Assembly: GCA_963734365.1 (NCBI GenBank)
Contig: CAVTGV010000008.1
Coordinates: 310,001 to 374,000 of the forward strand
Direction: 5' to 3'
Source: JACVRW01 sp963734365
GTDB taxonomy: Bacteria > Actinomycetota > Thermoleophilia > Solirubrobacterales > Thermoleophilaceae
Length of the DNA stretch: 64,000 bases
Part shown: one piece after another, positions 36,676 to 45,322 of the stretch
Numbering within the stretch: position 1 is the first letter of the stretch
How the letters are laid out: each line of letters opens with the position of its first letter
Notes under the pieces: generated by a model
Database searches by the model: none
The model's input: the letters and a program-made list of their open reading frames with translations, nothing else
Told to the model about the DNA's origin: nothing
Made by a program: the position numbers and the translations under genes

Positions 36676-37932
36676 ATGGCGTTCGCCGTCGGCATCTTCG
36701 CGCTCGCGCTGGCAGCGATCGCCAGCGAGCGCGTCCACCGCACCAAGGTCGCGCTGGTCGGCGCCGGCCTGATGCTGGTCACCCAGACGATTGACCAAGA
36801 GCAGGCGATCGCGGCGATCGACTTCAACACGATCGGACTGCTGGCGGGGATGATGCTGATGGTCCGGCTGACCGAGACGACGGGCGTCTACACCTGGCTC
36901 GCGATCCGCGCCGGCCAGCTCTCGCGCGGCCAGCCGCTGGCCGTGACGGCCTCGCTGGCGGTTTCGACGGCCGTGCTGTCGGCCTTTCTCGACAACCTCA
37001 CCACCGTCCTGCTGATGGTGCCGATCACCTTCCTCCTGGCGGACGCGCTCGACATCGACCCGATCCCGCTGGTGGTCATCGAGATCGTCGCCTCGAACAT
37101 CGGCGGCACCGCCACGCTGATCGGCGATCCGCCCAACATCATCATCGCCGGCGCCACCGGCCTCTCGTTCGGCGCCTTCATTGCCAACCTGGCGCCGATC
37201 GCGGCACTCGCGTTCGTGGTCGTGACGGGCATGCTCTATCTCGCCTACCGGCCCCGGCTCCAGATCGCCGCCAAGGCGCGCCGGCGCGTGATGGAGCTGG
37301 ACGCGGCGGCCTCGATCGAGGACCGCGACGAGCTGATCCGCACCGTGCCGATCCTGGTGCTGACGATCGTCGTGTTCTTCTTCCACAAGGCGCTCCACCT
37401 CGAACCGGCTACCGTCGCGCTGGCTGGCGCGACCGCGATGCTGTTGACGAGCCGCCAGTCACTGGAGGGCGCCCTGGCGGGGATCGAGTGGCCGACCCTG
37501 TTCTTCTTCCTCGGCCTGTTCGTGATGGTCGGCGCGCTCGAGGAGACGGGCGCGATCAGCGAGATGGCCGACGCCGTGGCAGACCTCACCGGGGGCAACC
37601 GGACCGCCGAGATACTGGGGATCACCTGGGTCTCGGCGCTCGGATCCGGGCTCGTGGACAACATCCCGTTCACCGCGACGATGATCCCGGTGGTCGAGCA
37701 GCTCCAGGCCGGCAACGGCGGCGACGACGCCTACTGGTGGGCGCTAGCGCTGGGCGCGTGCTTCGGCGGCAACGCCACCCTGATCGCCGCCGCCGCCAAC
37801 GTCGCCGCCGCCGGCATGGCCAGCCGCGCCGGGCGCCCGATCGGCTTCGTCACCTTCCTGCGGGTGGGCCTGCCGGCCACCGCAGTCTCGCTGCTGCTCG
37901 CCACCGCCTACATCGGAGTCCGGTACCTGTGA
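36676..37932 (+). CDS. ArsB/NhaD-type ion transporter (IT superfamily)
   Basis: A 418-aa protein with 10-12 hydrophobic segments. Signatures are FNTIGLLAGMMLMVRLTETT and SAFLDNLTTVLLMVPITFLL (inverted repeat half 1), NIGGTATLIGDPPNIIIAGA, and VSALGSGLVDNIPFTATMIP with ACFGGNATLIAAAANVAAAG (half 2). These are the paired DN(L/I) helix breaks of ArsB/NhaD/CitM transporters. The ion (arsenite, Na+, or carboxylate) cannot be told from sequence. ATG 36676 is the obvious start. It overlaps the CBS gene by 4 bp, suggesting regulated transport. Confidence 0.88.
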   Translation: MAFAVGIFALALAAIASERVHRTKVALVGAGLMLVTQTIDQEQAIAAIDFNTIGLLAGMMLMVRLTETTGVYTWLAIRAGQLSRGQPLAVTASLAVSTAVLSAFLDNLTTVLLMVPITFLLADALDIDPIPLVVIEIVASNIGGTATLIGDPPNIIIAGATGLSFGAFIANLAPIAALAFVVVTGMLYLAYRPRLQIAAKARRRVMELDAAASIEDRDELIRTVPILVLTIVVFFFHKALHLEPATVALAGATAMLLTSRQSLEGALAGIEWPTLFFFLGLFVMVGALEETGAISEMADAVADLTGGNRTAEILGITWVSALGSGLVDNIPFTATMIPVVEQLQAGNGGDDAYWWALALGACFGGNATLIAAAANVAAAGMASRAGRPIGFVTFLRVGLPATAVSLLLATAYIGVRYL

Positions 37933-38393
37933 GCCCGAACAGCATCAGCGGCCCGCTCGTCCGCGCGGCGCCCCTGCTGCGCGAGGATGCCACCGTCGAG
38001 GAGGCCGTCCGCGCCATCCTCGACAGCGAGCTGCCCGCGCTGCCAGTCGTCGACGCCGAGGGGGAGCTGGCCGGGATCTTCGGCGAGCGCGAGTTCCTGG
38101 GCGCCTTGTTCCCCGGCTATGTCGGCGAGCTGCGCTTCGCGGGCTTCATCCCCCAGCGCCTCGACGAGGCGCTCGAGAAGCGCGCCGCATGCCGCAACGA
38201 GCCGGTCGCCAAGCACATGACCACAGACCACGTCGACGTTCCCGAGGACGCCTCCGACGTGCAGGTGGCCGAGACCTTCCTGCACCACCGGGTACGGATC
38301 CTGCCGGTCCGCGGCAAGGACGGCCTCAAGGGCGTGATCACCCGGGGGGACTTCTTCACTCACCTTGCCGAGCGCTTCCTAGAGGCGGGGTGA
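37929..38393 (+). CDS. CBS-domain protein
   Basis: A 154-aa protein with a CBS pair. CBS1: GPLVRAAPLLREDATVEEAV...LPALPVVDAEGELAGIFGER. CBS2: VAKHMTTDHVDVPEDASDVQ...VRILPVRGKDGLKGVITRGD. Such domains bind adenine nucleotides. GTG 37929 overlaps the TGA of the upstream carrier, so the protein is likely a stoichiometric regulator of that transporter. Confidence 0.9.
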   Translation: MSPNSISGPLVRAAPLLREDATVEEAVRAILDSELPALPVVDAEGELAGIFGEREFLGALFPGYVGELRFAGFIPQRLDEALEKRAACRNEPVAKHMTTDHVDVPEDASDVQVAETFLHHRVRILPVRGKDGLKGVITRGDFFTHLAERFLEAG

Positions 38394-38778
38394 TCCGCGC
38401 GACCCGACGCGGCGGTCCTCTTTCCTGTCGGCGGGAGCTGACAGCAGCGAGTCTGCCGGGAGGGTCGGCGGCGACCTCAGAGCGGGCTGCGAGTCGTGGC
38501 CGGTCGGAACGATCAGACGCCAGAGCATCGCCTCGACGCGACGGCCGAGCTAGCACTCGTCGAGGCCGCTCACCTTCGGCGATATCGGCGCGGCACGCTC
38601 CACCCCACCGCCCGACGCGCGGTCGCGCCCGTCGTGCGCGCTGACATCGAGCGGAGCCTCAGCCGTGGGTGCGAGCCAGGAGCAGGGACCCTGGTCGTAC
38701 ACAACGGCGTCGGGTCGGATCCGGAGCCATCGGAAATAGGGTGCGGGCCGCAGTGAGCCACTCGCAGCATGGGAACCG
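38394..38778. other. Intergenic before nhaA
   Basis: A 385-bp gap with no convincing gene or hairpin-family copy. It probably carries the nhaA promoter. An open plus-strand frame at 38496-38756 is Arg-rich and shadow-like. Confidence 0.35.
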
Positions 38779-40158
38779 ATGAACGACCCACCCGAAGTCC
38801 GGCAGCCGCGCGAGTTCCCGTCCCCGTGGGCACGGTCGGATCGCCCGGTCGCGCGGCGGATCGTGCAGCCGCTCGAGGAGTTCGTCAGCCAGGAGGCGGG
38901 CAGCGGCGCCATCCTCATGGTCGCGGCGATCGCCGCGCTCGTCTGGGCGAATGCCGCGCCGGCGTCCTACGAGGACTTCTGGCACACCGAGGCCGTCGCC
39001 GGCGTGGGCACCCTCGAGCTGCACCTCGACCTGCTGGAGGTCGTGAACGACGGTCTCATGGCGATCTTCTTCTACGTCGTCGCCCTGGAGGTCAAGCGCG
39101 AGTTCATCTTCGGCGCGTTGCGGGACCGCAGCTACGCAGCGCTGCCGATCGCCGCGGCCTTCGGGACCATGGTGGGCGCCGCGCTCACCTACCTGGCGGT
39201 CAACCTCATTGGCGACGGCAACATGGATGGGTGGGCGATCCCGATCGCCACCGATATCGCCTTCGCCCTCGCCGCGCTCGGGCTCGTCGGACGGCGCGCT
39301 CCCGCGGAGCTTCGGACGTTCCTGCTCACGCTCGCAGTCGTCGACGACCTGGCCACCATCGTCGTGATCGCCGTCTTTTACTCGCAGGGCATCTCACTCG
39401 CCTGGCTGGTCGGCGGCCTGCTCGCGCTCGCCGCGGTCGCGGTCATGCAGCGCATCGGCGTCCGTGCGCTCGCACCATACGTCGTCGCGGCCGGGGCGGC
39501 ATGGGTCGCCGTGCATGAGTCCGGCGTCCACGCCACGATCGCTGGCGTCGCCCTCGGGTTCCTCACGCCGGCGCGACCGTTCTACCCGCCTCGGGACACG
39601 AGCGAGACCATCGCCGACCAGCTCGGCAACCTGGTCACCGAGGCCGATGACGAGGTGAGCGAGGCGACGATGTCCGAGGTGTCGCGTCTGTCCCGCGAGG
39701 CCGTCGCGCCGCTCGTCCGGATGGAGCACGCGTTGCACCCGTGGTCCGCCTACCTGGTGCTTCCGATCTTCGCGCTCGCCAACGCCGGCGTCGAGGTGAC
39801 CCTCGACGGCGTTGGCGACGCCTTCACCGCGCCAGTGGGCCTGGGCATCCTGCTCGGGCTAGTGGTCGGAGCGCCGATTGGCGGGATCCTCCTGCCCTGG
39901 GGCGTCGCGCGCACGACCGGCGCGACGCTGCCCAGAAGCCTCGACTGGGCAGCGATCGCCGCCATGGCACCGCTGAAGGGCATCGGCTTCACCGTGGCAA
40001 TCTTCATCTCGATCCTCGCCTTCGACGACGAAGCGCTACAGGCCCAGGCCACCCTCGCAATCCTCGTCGCCTCGCTGCTCGCCGGCCTCATCGGAATCGG
40101 ATCGCTACTGCTGCGCCACCACCTCGTCCGCTCCGCAGCGCCTGACTCCCGCGCCTGA
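38779..40158 (+). CDS. nhaA: Na+/H+ antiporter NhaA
   Basis: A 459-aa protein with NhaA hallmarks: NDGLMAIFFYVVALEVKREF, then WAIPIATDIAFALAALGLVG (the TDIAFA unwound helix) and LTLAVVDDLATIVVIAVFYS with the essential Asp pair. PLKGIGFTVAIFISILAF is seen near the end. It exchanges Na+ for H+ at the cytoplasmic membrane, giving salt and alkali tolerance. The C-terminus extends beyond E. coli NhaA length. It follows the ArsB/NhaD-CBS operon by 385 bp. Confidence 0.95.
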   Translation: MNDPPEVRQPREFPSPWARSDRPVARRIVQPLEEFVSQEAGSGAILMVAAIAALVWANAAPASYEDFWHTEAVAGVGTLELHLDLLEVVNDGLMAIFFYVVALEVKREFIFGALRDRSYAALPIAAAFGTMVGAALTYLAVNLIGDGNMDGWAIPIATDIAFALAALGLVGRRAPAELRTFLLTLAVVDDLATIVVIAVFYSQGISLAWLVGGLLALAAVAVMQRIGVRALAPYVVAAGAAWVAVHESGVHATIAGVALGFLTPARPFYPPRDTSETIADQLGNLVTEADDEVSEATMSEVSRLSREAVAPLVRMEHALHPWSAYLVLPIFALANAGVEVTLDGVGDAFTAPVGLGILLGLVVGAPIGGILLPWGVARTTGATLPRSLDWAAIAAMAPLKGIGFTVAIFISILAFDDEALQAQATLAILVASLLAGLIGIGSLLLRHHLVRSAAPDSRA

Positions 40159-40286
40159 GCAGAAACCATCACGCGTCGCGAGCGCGTGCGCTCCCTGCTT
40201 GGCCGAAACACGAGCGTGCCCGATAATCGTGTGCGCACCGCTGCATCCGCGCACAAGCGGCTGTCCCGGCTCGCGTCGATCTGGCT

Positions 40287-40345
40287 CCTGGTTCGGACGA
40301 CAAGCGGGAGTGAGCGGGCGGGCTCCCGCTTTGCATGGAAAGCGG
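40287..40345 (+). repeat. Dispersed hairpin family, two copies
   Basis: CTGGTTCGGACGACAAGCGGGAG (positions 40287-40310) and CCGCTTTGCATGGAAAGCGG (40326-40345, 7-bp perfect stem) lie between nhaA and the convergent sialidase-like gene. Confidence 0.7.
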
Positions 40346-40402
40346 CAGCGACGGTGCGCGCTCCAACTCCCCTGTCGTCGCTCTCGTCTTCTAGCGCAAG
40401 AG

Positions 40403-40435
40403 GACGCCCTGCCGCCGGGCGGGCGGCAGGGCGTC
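40403..40435. terminator. Strong hairpin, bidirectional terminator candidate
   Basis: A perfect 14-bp inverted repeat, GACGCCCTGCCGCC with GGCGGCAGGGCGTC, separated by a 5-nt loop. It lies a few bases beyond the stop of the minus-strand gene at 40443, between convergent genes. No T-tract follows, so it may act as an intrinsic terminator without a U-run or as an mRNA 3'-end stabiliser. Confidence 0.6.
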
Positions 40436-40442
40436 TAACCCT

Positions 40443-42005
40443 CTACGGACCGCTGACGGATGCGGTCGTCGAGAACACGTCGGTGCGGTTCAGCAGGTTG
40501 CCGCTGTTGGCCCGGACGTGGAATGGCTTGAAGCCGGGCTCCACTCCGCCGCCGGCGAAATCGAGGCCGGCGTAGTCTCCGACGAAGTAGCCGAGCGCAT
40601 CCGGCGCCGTCGTCATGTCGAACGAGCCCGTGCCGTCGCCGGGGGTCACCGCTCCGGGCGTGCCACTGCCGATCCGTTCCTCGGTCCAGTTGGCGCCGCC
40701 GTCGGCGGAGCGCAGGAGCCAGACGTCGGTGGTCAGCGGCGGGGTGGTCGCCGGATCGTCGAAGCGGAAGTCGTAGTGCTGCACGGCCACCGTTCCGTCG
40801 TCCGCGACCCTCACGGTCGGAATGAACGCTTGATTGACGCCGCCGACCTTGCTGATCCGCTGTGTGTCCGACCAGGTCAGTCCTCCGTCTGTGGAGCTCG
40901 AGAAGGCGATTTGTTCCTCACCGGTGAAGCGATCGTCCTGCCAGACGACGTACAACGCGCCGCTGTCGTCGTCGACGGCGATCTGCGGGATCAGGTCGCC
41001 GGTGCGCACGCCGTGGCCGTCGGCCGGATCGGTCACGCCGTCCGTGATCATGCGATCGATCTCGATCGGGGCCGACCAGGTCTCGCCCTTGTCGGTCGAC
41101 CGCATCACGGCTGCGGTGAAGCCGCGGTTGGTGTTCGCGCCGACGTTACGGATCAGGTTGAACAGCATCACCAGGTCGCCGTTCGGCAGGACCACGATCT
41201 GATTGCCGATGGTCTGGGCCTTGTTGCCGGGGTTGAAGATCGGCTTCGCCAGGCTGTACGAGGCACCGTTGTCGTCCGAGCGGGCGAACCAGGCGATCGA
41301 GCGGAATGCCGCAGCCCGCTCGCCGGCCCGCGCGCTGGCCCGCTCGTTGGGAGCCACGATGCGCTGCCAGGTGACATAGACGTACCTCGAGTCGGTTGGA
41401 TCGGCGGTGAGCGTCTCCTTGTCGTTGAAGAAATTCGCCTGGTCGTCGAACTTGACCACCACCGGGTCCTCCCAGTTCGCGCCGTTGTCGAGGGAGCGCG
41501 AGGTCAGCACGGCGTTGGCCACGTTGGAGTCGTTGATCCCCAGCGCGACCTGGTGCGGCACGCCGTTGGGCGAGAACGACACCCAGGGGTCGGTCGCGCG
41601 CTCGAAGTCCCCGCCGTTGGCGGCGGTGCCTCCGGTGCAGCGGCTGAACTTGGCCTGTCCGGTGTCGGAGACGGAGCTGATCGGCGGGACGGTCCAGCTC
41701 GCACCGCCGTTCAGGCTGTAGGCACTCAGGTTCCCGCTCGCTCCGCCGTTGGACCAGCGATCCTGCTGCCAGTTGCCCACGAGGTTGTCGTTGTCGGCCA
41801 GACTCACGTCGACCCACGGCTCGACCTCGGCATTTCGGAACACAGTCCCGGTCTGAGAGGCGCCCTCGCACCCCGCGGCGAACGGACTAGTGCCGCTCAC
41901 CGGGTTCAGAGGATCAACAGCGGCTCCCGCGGCTGCCGGAACGGTCAGTGCGGCCGCCAGCGTGACCGCGAGCACCGCCCAGTGGCGGGTGAAGGCTCCG
42001 AGCAC
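40443..42005 (-). CDS. Secreted sialidase-like (BNR/Asp-box) protein
   Basis: A 520-aa exported protein. The signal peptide is AVLAVTLAAALTVPAAAGAA. Asp-box motifs (SxDxGxxW/Y) recur along the chain: SLNGGASWT, SLDNGANWE, SDDNGASYS, STDKGETWS, STDGGLTWS and SADGGANWT. This gives a six-bladed propeller of the sialidase/BNR type. The Arg triad of true sialidases cannot be confirmed, so carbohydrate binding or another role is possible. GTG start at 42005 has AAAGGAGT upstream. The gene ends beside a strong hairpin. Confidence 0.85.
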   Translation of the reverse strand: MLGAFTRHWAVLAVTLAAALTVPAAAGAAVDPLNPVSGTSPFAAGCEGASQTGTVFRNAEVEPWVDVSLADNDNLVGNWQQDRWSNGGASGNLSAYSLNGGASWTVPPISSVSDTGQAKFSRCTGGTAANGGDFERATDPWVSFSPNGVPHQVALGINDSNVANAVLTSRSLDNGANWEDPVVVKFDDQANFFNDKETLTADPTDSRYVYVTWQRIVAPNERASARAGERAAAFRSIAWFARSDDNGASYSLAKPIFNPGNKAQTIGNQIVVLPNGDLVMLFNLIRNVGANTNRGFTAAVMRSTDKGETWSAPIEIDRMITDGVTDPADGHGVRTGDLIPQIAVDDDSGALYVVWQDDRFTGEEQIAFSSSTDGGLTWSDTQRISKVGGVNQAFIPTVRVADDGTVAVQHYDFRFDDPATTPPLTTDVWLLRSADGGANWTEERIGSGTPGAVTPGDGTGSFDMTTAPDALGYFVGDYAGLDFAGGGVEPGFKPFHVRANSGNLLNRTDVFSTTASVSGP

Positions 42006-42417
42006 GGTGACTCCTTTCGAGCGCCCCCTGCTTCGTGCAGAGGTCCACCTTGGTGGCTACCCGTGCCGTAACGCCACGAAACGCGAGCAAGGTGCGTGCG
42101 CCTCCCCGCTTGCAGGCCGCTCTGCCGGTGCGCTGCGGTCGTCGTCGAGCGAGACCAGGCCGGGCCGCTGGTTGGCCGGCTACGGCGCCCGGCTGTAGTA
42201 GGGGTCGCTGGGCGCCGCTGGTTTGCATGGAAAGCGAAAGCGGGCTCGCCACCGACACGGCTGTCGCTTCTCGCGCGAAGCAGCAGTCCGAGGCCCGGCG
42301 ACGGCCAGCTGCTGCCTTGCATGGAAAGCAGTAGCCGACGATTTGCGAAATTTCGCGGCCCTTGCGCCGGTGCGACCAGCGCCGGAGAATGCTCCTCTGC
42401 AGTCATTCGGGGGGCCG
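42006..42417. repeat. Intergenic with three hairpin-family copies
   Basis: Copies are CGCTGGTTTGCATGGAAAGC (42215-42236), CTTCTCGCGCGAAGCAGCAG (42267-42286) and CTGCCTTGCATGGAAAGCAG (42312-42331). No gene is seen. A symmetric TTTGCGAAATTTCGC sequence follows near 42340-42356. It separates the divergent sialidase-like gene and the alpha/beta hydrolase gene. Confidence 0.65.
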
Positions 42418-43227
42418 ATGCCGACCGCCACCGTCAACGGAACCGAGCTTTACCACGAGGTCCGGGGCACCGGGCCACCGGTCTTGCTGATCATGGGAGC
42501 GACCGGCGACGGCGGCCACTTTGACACGCTGGCCGACCTGCTGGCCGATGAATTCACGGTCATCACCTATGACCGGCGCGGGAACGGGCGGAGTCCGGTT
42601 CCGGCCGGTTGGGAGACGACCTCGCCGGAGGAGCAGGCCGAAGACGCCGCGGCGCTACTGGATGCGCTCGGGACCGGCCCGGCGGCGGTCTTCAGCACCA
42701 GCGGCGGCGGGAACTTCGCGCTGTGTCTGATGGTCCGCCACCCCGCATGGGTGCGCGGCGCGATCATGCACGAGCCGGGGTTGTACGCCCTGGTTGATGA
42801 CTTCGAGACCGTTCGCGCCCCGGTGCGCGCGCTGATCCAGGAGGCGATGGAGCCCGGGGGGGCGCCCGCTGCAGTGGAGCGCTTCTGGTGCTACATGGCC
42901 GGAGAAGCGGGCTGGAACCGGCTCGCGCCCGCGCTTCGTGAACGTCTGCGCGCCACTGCCAGGACATTGTTCGAGGTCGAGCTCGGGACCTACGAGCTGT
43001 ACCTGCCCGATGCCGAGACGCTGGCCGCGCTTGCCGCACCGGTTAGCTTGCTCGTCGGCGACGACAGCCTTCCGGTCTTCGCAGAGATTGCCCGCCGGTT
43101 CGGCAAGCACCTGGGCGTGGACGTCGCCGCCACGCCGGGTGGACACGACGCATATCACGAGTACCCCGACGACCGAGCGGCGGCTTTGCGGCCATTCCTG
43201 CGCAAGGCCAGCGGTGTGAAGATCTAG
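42418..43227 (+). CDS. Alpha/beta hydrolase
   Basis: A 269-aa protein. N-terminal strands are TELYHEVRGTGPPVLLIMGA, then FTVITYDRRGNGRSPVPAGW (the RRG.G.S motif). The nucleophile elbow is FSTSGGGNFAL, with the Ser in S-T-S-G-G. The His candidate is in TPGGHDAYHEYPDD. ATG 42418 is the first plausible start. Substrate is unknown. The gene is preceded and followed by hairpin-family repeats. Confidence 0.88.
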   Translation: MPTATVNGTELYHEVRGTGPPVLLIMGATGDGGHFDTLADLLADEFTVITYDRRGNGRSPVPAGWETTSPEEQAEDAAALLDALGTGPAAVFSTSGGGNFALCLMVRHPAWVRGAIMHEPGLYALVDDFETVRAPVRALIQEAMEPGGAPAAVERFWCYMAGEAGWNRLAPALRERLRATARTLFEVELGTYELYLPDAETLAALAAPVSLLVGDDSLPVFAEIARRFGKHLGVDVAATPGGHDAYHEYPDDRAAALRPFLRKASGVKI

Positions 43228-43610
43228 CGCATGGCCCCCGACACCTGGCGCGCTACCGCTATGGACGAAGCAGCAGCGACACCCTCGCGCTGCCGGTGCA
43301 ATCCCCTGAGGCTTCGCTCCGTCCAGCTAGTTCTGTGGAGCGATCGGAACGGCGGGAATTGGTATTTGCAGGCACTTTCGTTGTCGTTTGGACAACGAGC
43401 GAATGGACCTAACCGGACAGCTTTCGTGAATCTCCGGATCCGGATGATTGCTCCGCTCGTGGTTTGCGCGACGAGCAGAAGCGAGGTCGCAATGGCGAGC
43501 GAGAGGGATCACACCCTCGACAGGAGCTCCTGCAAGTCAATCGAGAGGTTTTCAGGAGGAGAGGAGGCGATCTCGACCTCCCGCATCACCCTAATGAACC
43601 GAGAGCTAAC
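43228..43610. other. Intergenic with hairpin copies
   Basis: Contains GCTATGGACGAAGCAGCAGC (43258-43277), a CGTTGTC-GTTTG-GACAACG hairpin (43379-43397) and TTTGCGCGACGAGCAGAAGC (near 43460-43481). No gene is seen. A short frame ending near 43648 lacks homologous motifs. Confidence 0.4.
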
Positions 43611-44197
43611 TCAGGAGGACACGTCCGGCTGCTTTGGCAAGAGCCGGTGACCGTCGACGGCCGTCGCGATGTCGGCGAGCTTGGTGTTGGTCCGACGCGA
43701 CCGTTCGCGCGGCATCTGCAAGGCATCTTGCTCATCGATCGAATGACGCTCCATCAGGATTCCCTTCGCTCGTTCGGTGACCGCCCGGCGGCCGAACGCG
43801 CCTCCGAGGTCCTGGTACTCGGCGAAGCGGCGCAGCACGATGTCGATCGAGCTCTGCCAGTCGTCGACGTCGGCATCGCTGATGTGCGCGAATACGCCTC
43901 GTTTCGACGCCTCCTTGACGAAGCTCGGGTCGCGAGTGGATCAGCACGATCACGGGGCAGGCGGCCTCGTGGACGATCTTGTCGATCAGGTCGAGCGCAT
44001 GTTGAGAGCTTCCCGAGACCGACGAGAGCTACGTCGGGTCGCTCCGTGGCGGTGACGGGCCCCACGTCCTCGACCTCGATCTCGCGGGCAATCACCTCGT
44101 GGCTCACGCCGACGACGATAGGGGCGACCAGGGCCAGCTGATCCCTGCGCTTGTTCGCGATCAGGACGCGCAGATGATCGGTATCCCCTTCTTTCAA
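43611..44197 (-). pseudogene. Response regulator with ANTAR domain, two frameshifts
   Basis: Read across three frames it gives a full-length receiver-like domain (LRVLIANKRRDQLALVAPIV, PDVALVGLG | SSQHALDLIDKIVHEAACPV, IVLIHSRPE | FVKEASKRGVFAHISDADVD) and an ANTAR RNA-binding domain (RRAVTERAKGILMERHSIDE...TNTKLADIATAVDG). ANTAR proteins act by binding dual hairpins in nascent RNA. Two frame jumps, near 44015 and 43935, break the gene. This is decay or indels in the sequence. Confidence 0.65.
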
Positions 44198-44377
44198 GAG
44201 CGTGTCCGAGTCTACTTTCGGAGCTTTGCCGGCCGGGCACGTGGGCCCACGCCGGAACGGGTGTATGCTCGCTGTCCGCCTCGCCCAGAGCGAGTTCTTC
44301 CGGCTCCCACCCGGCCGGCGTGGTTCTCGACCTGAACGGGTTGACCCTTCGGCCCACGCCTCTCCAAAGGAGCCTTC

Positions 44378-45139
44378 ATGAGTGAAGAAGCAACTAAGAC
44401 CGATCCAACGATCGTGCTCGTTCACGGAGCGTTCGCCGACGCCTCGAGCTGGAACGGCGTCGCGGAGCTCCTGCTTGAGCAGGGCCACGACGTCGTCGCT
44501 CCTGCGAACCCATTGCGGGGAATCGCCGCCGATTCCGACTACATCGCCAGCGCGGTCAGCCAGATCGATGGTCCCGTGCTGCTCGTCGGCCACTCGTATG
44601 GCGGCGCGGTGAACACCAATGCCGCCACCGGTCTCGCGAAGGTCGTCGGCCTGGTCTACGTGGCGGCCTTTGCCCCCGACGAGGGCGAGCGTCTCGGCGA
44701 GGTCGAGGAGGGCTCCAAGGACAGCGTGCTCAACACGGCACTGGTTCCGTCCCAGTACCCGACCGGAAACGGCGGGGAGACAGCGACGGAGTTCGCGATC
44801 AACCCCGACCTGTTCCAGGAGGCCTTCGCTGCTGATCTATCCGCCGAGAAGACCGCCCTGATGGCCGCGACTCAGCGACCCGTCGCCGAGCTGGCGTTCA
44901 GCGAACCCTCTGGGTCACCGGCCTGGAAGACGCTTCCGTCTTGGGCGGTAGTCGGCACCGGTGACAAGGCCGCGGGCGCCGACATCACCCGTTCGATGGC
45001 AGAGCGGGCTGGCGCGGACATCGTCGAAGTCGAGGGCTCGCACGTGATCATGATCTCCCAGCCGCAGGCCGTGACGGACCACATCCTGAAGGCGCTCGGG
45101 GCCGTTGGAGCTCGTGAATCCAAGCCCGTCGGGGCGTGA
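44378..45139 (+). CDS. Alpha/beta hydrolase (PHB/esterase-like)
   Basis: A 253-aa protein of the short alpha/beta hydrolase type: TIVLVHGAFADASSWNGVAE (HGAFAD oxyanion region), LLVGHSYGGAV (nucleophile Ser), Asp near GTGDKAAGAD, and His in EGSHVIMISQPQAVTDHIL. These sequences are typical of actinobacterial esterase/lactonase-like proteins without an assigned substrate. AAAGGAGCC precedes ATG. It is the first of three consecutive hydrolase genes on the plus strand. Confidence 0.9.
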   Translation: MSEEATKTDPTIVLVHGAFADASSWNGVAELLLEQGHDVVAPANPLRGIAADSDYIASAVSQIDGPVLLVGHSYGGAVNTNAATGLAKVVGLVYVAAFAPDEGERLGEVEEGSKDSVLNTALVPSQYPTGNGGETATEFAINPDLFQEAFAADLSAEKTALMAATQRPVAELAFSEPSGSPAWKTLPSWAVVGTGDKAAGADITRSMAERAGADIVEVEGSHVIMISQPQAVTDHILKALGAVGARESKPVGA

Positions 45140-45322
45140 CGCATGGCCACCACGGGAGGCCGAGCCGCGCTCACCGGCGGTCACGTTCGTCACCACCGAA
45201 CATCGGGAGGTCGTCCTAGTCGACAAGCTGTAGCACCTCACATCAAGCCGGCTCATGGCGGCAGCAAAGCCGATCGCGCTATCGCCTCGCTTACAGCAAC
45301 CACAAGCGTTAGGAGAAAACGG

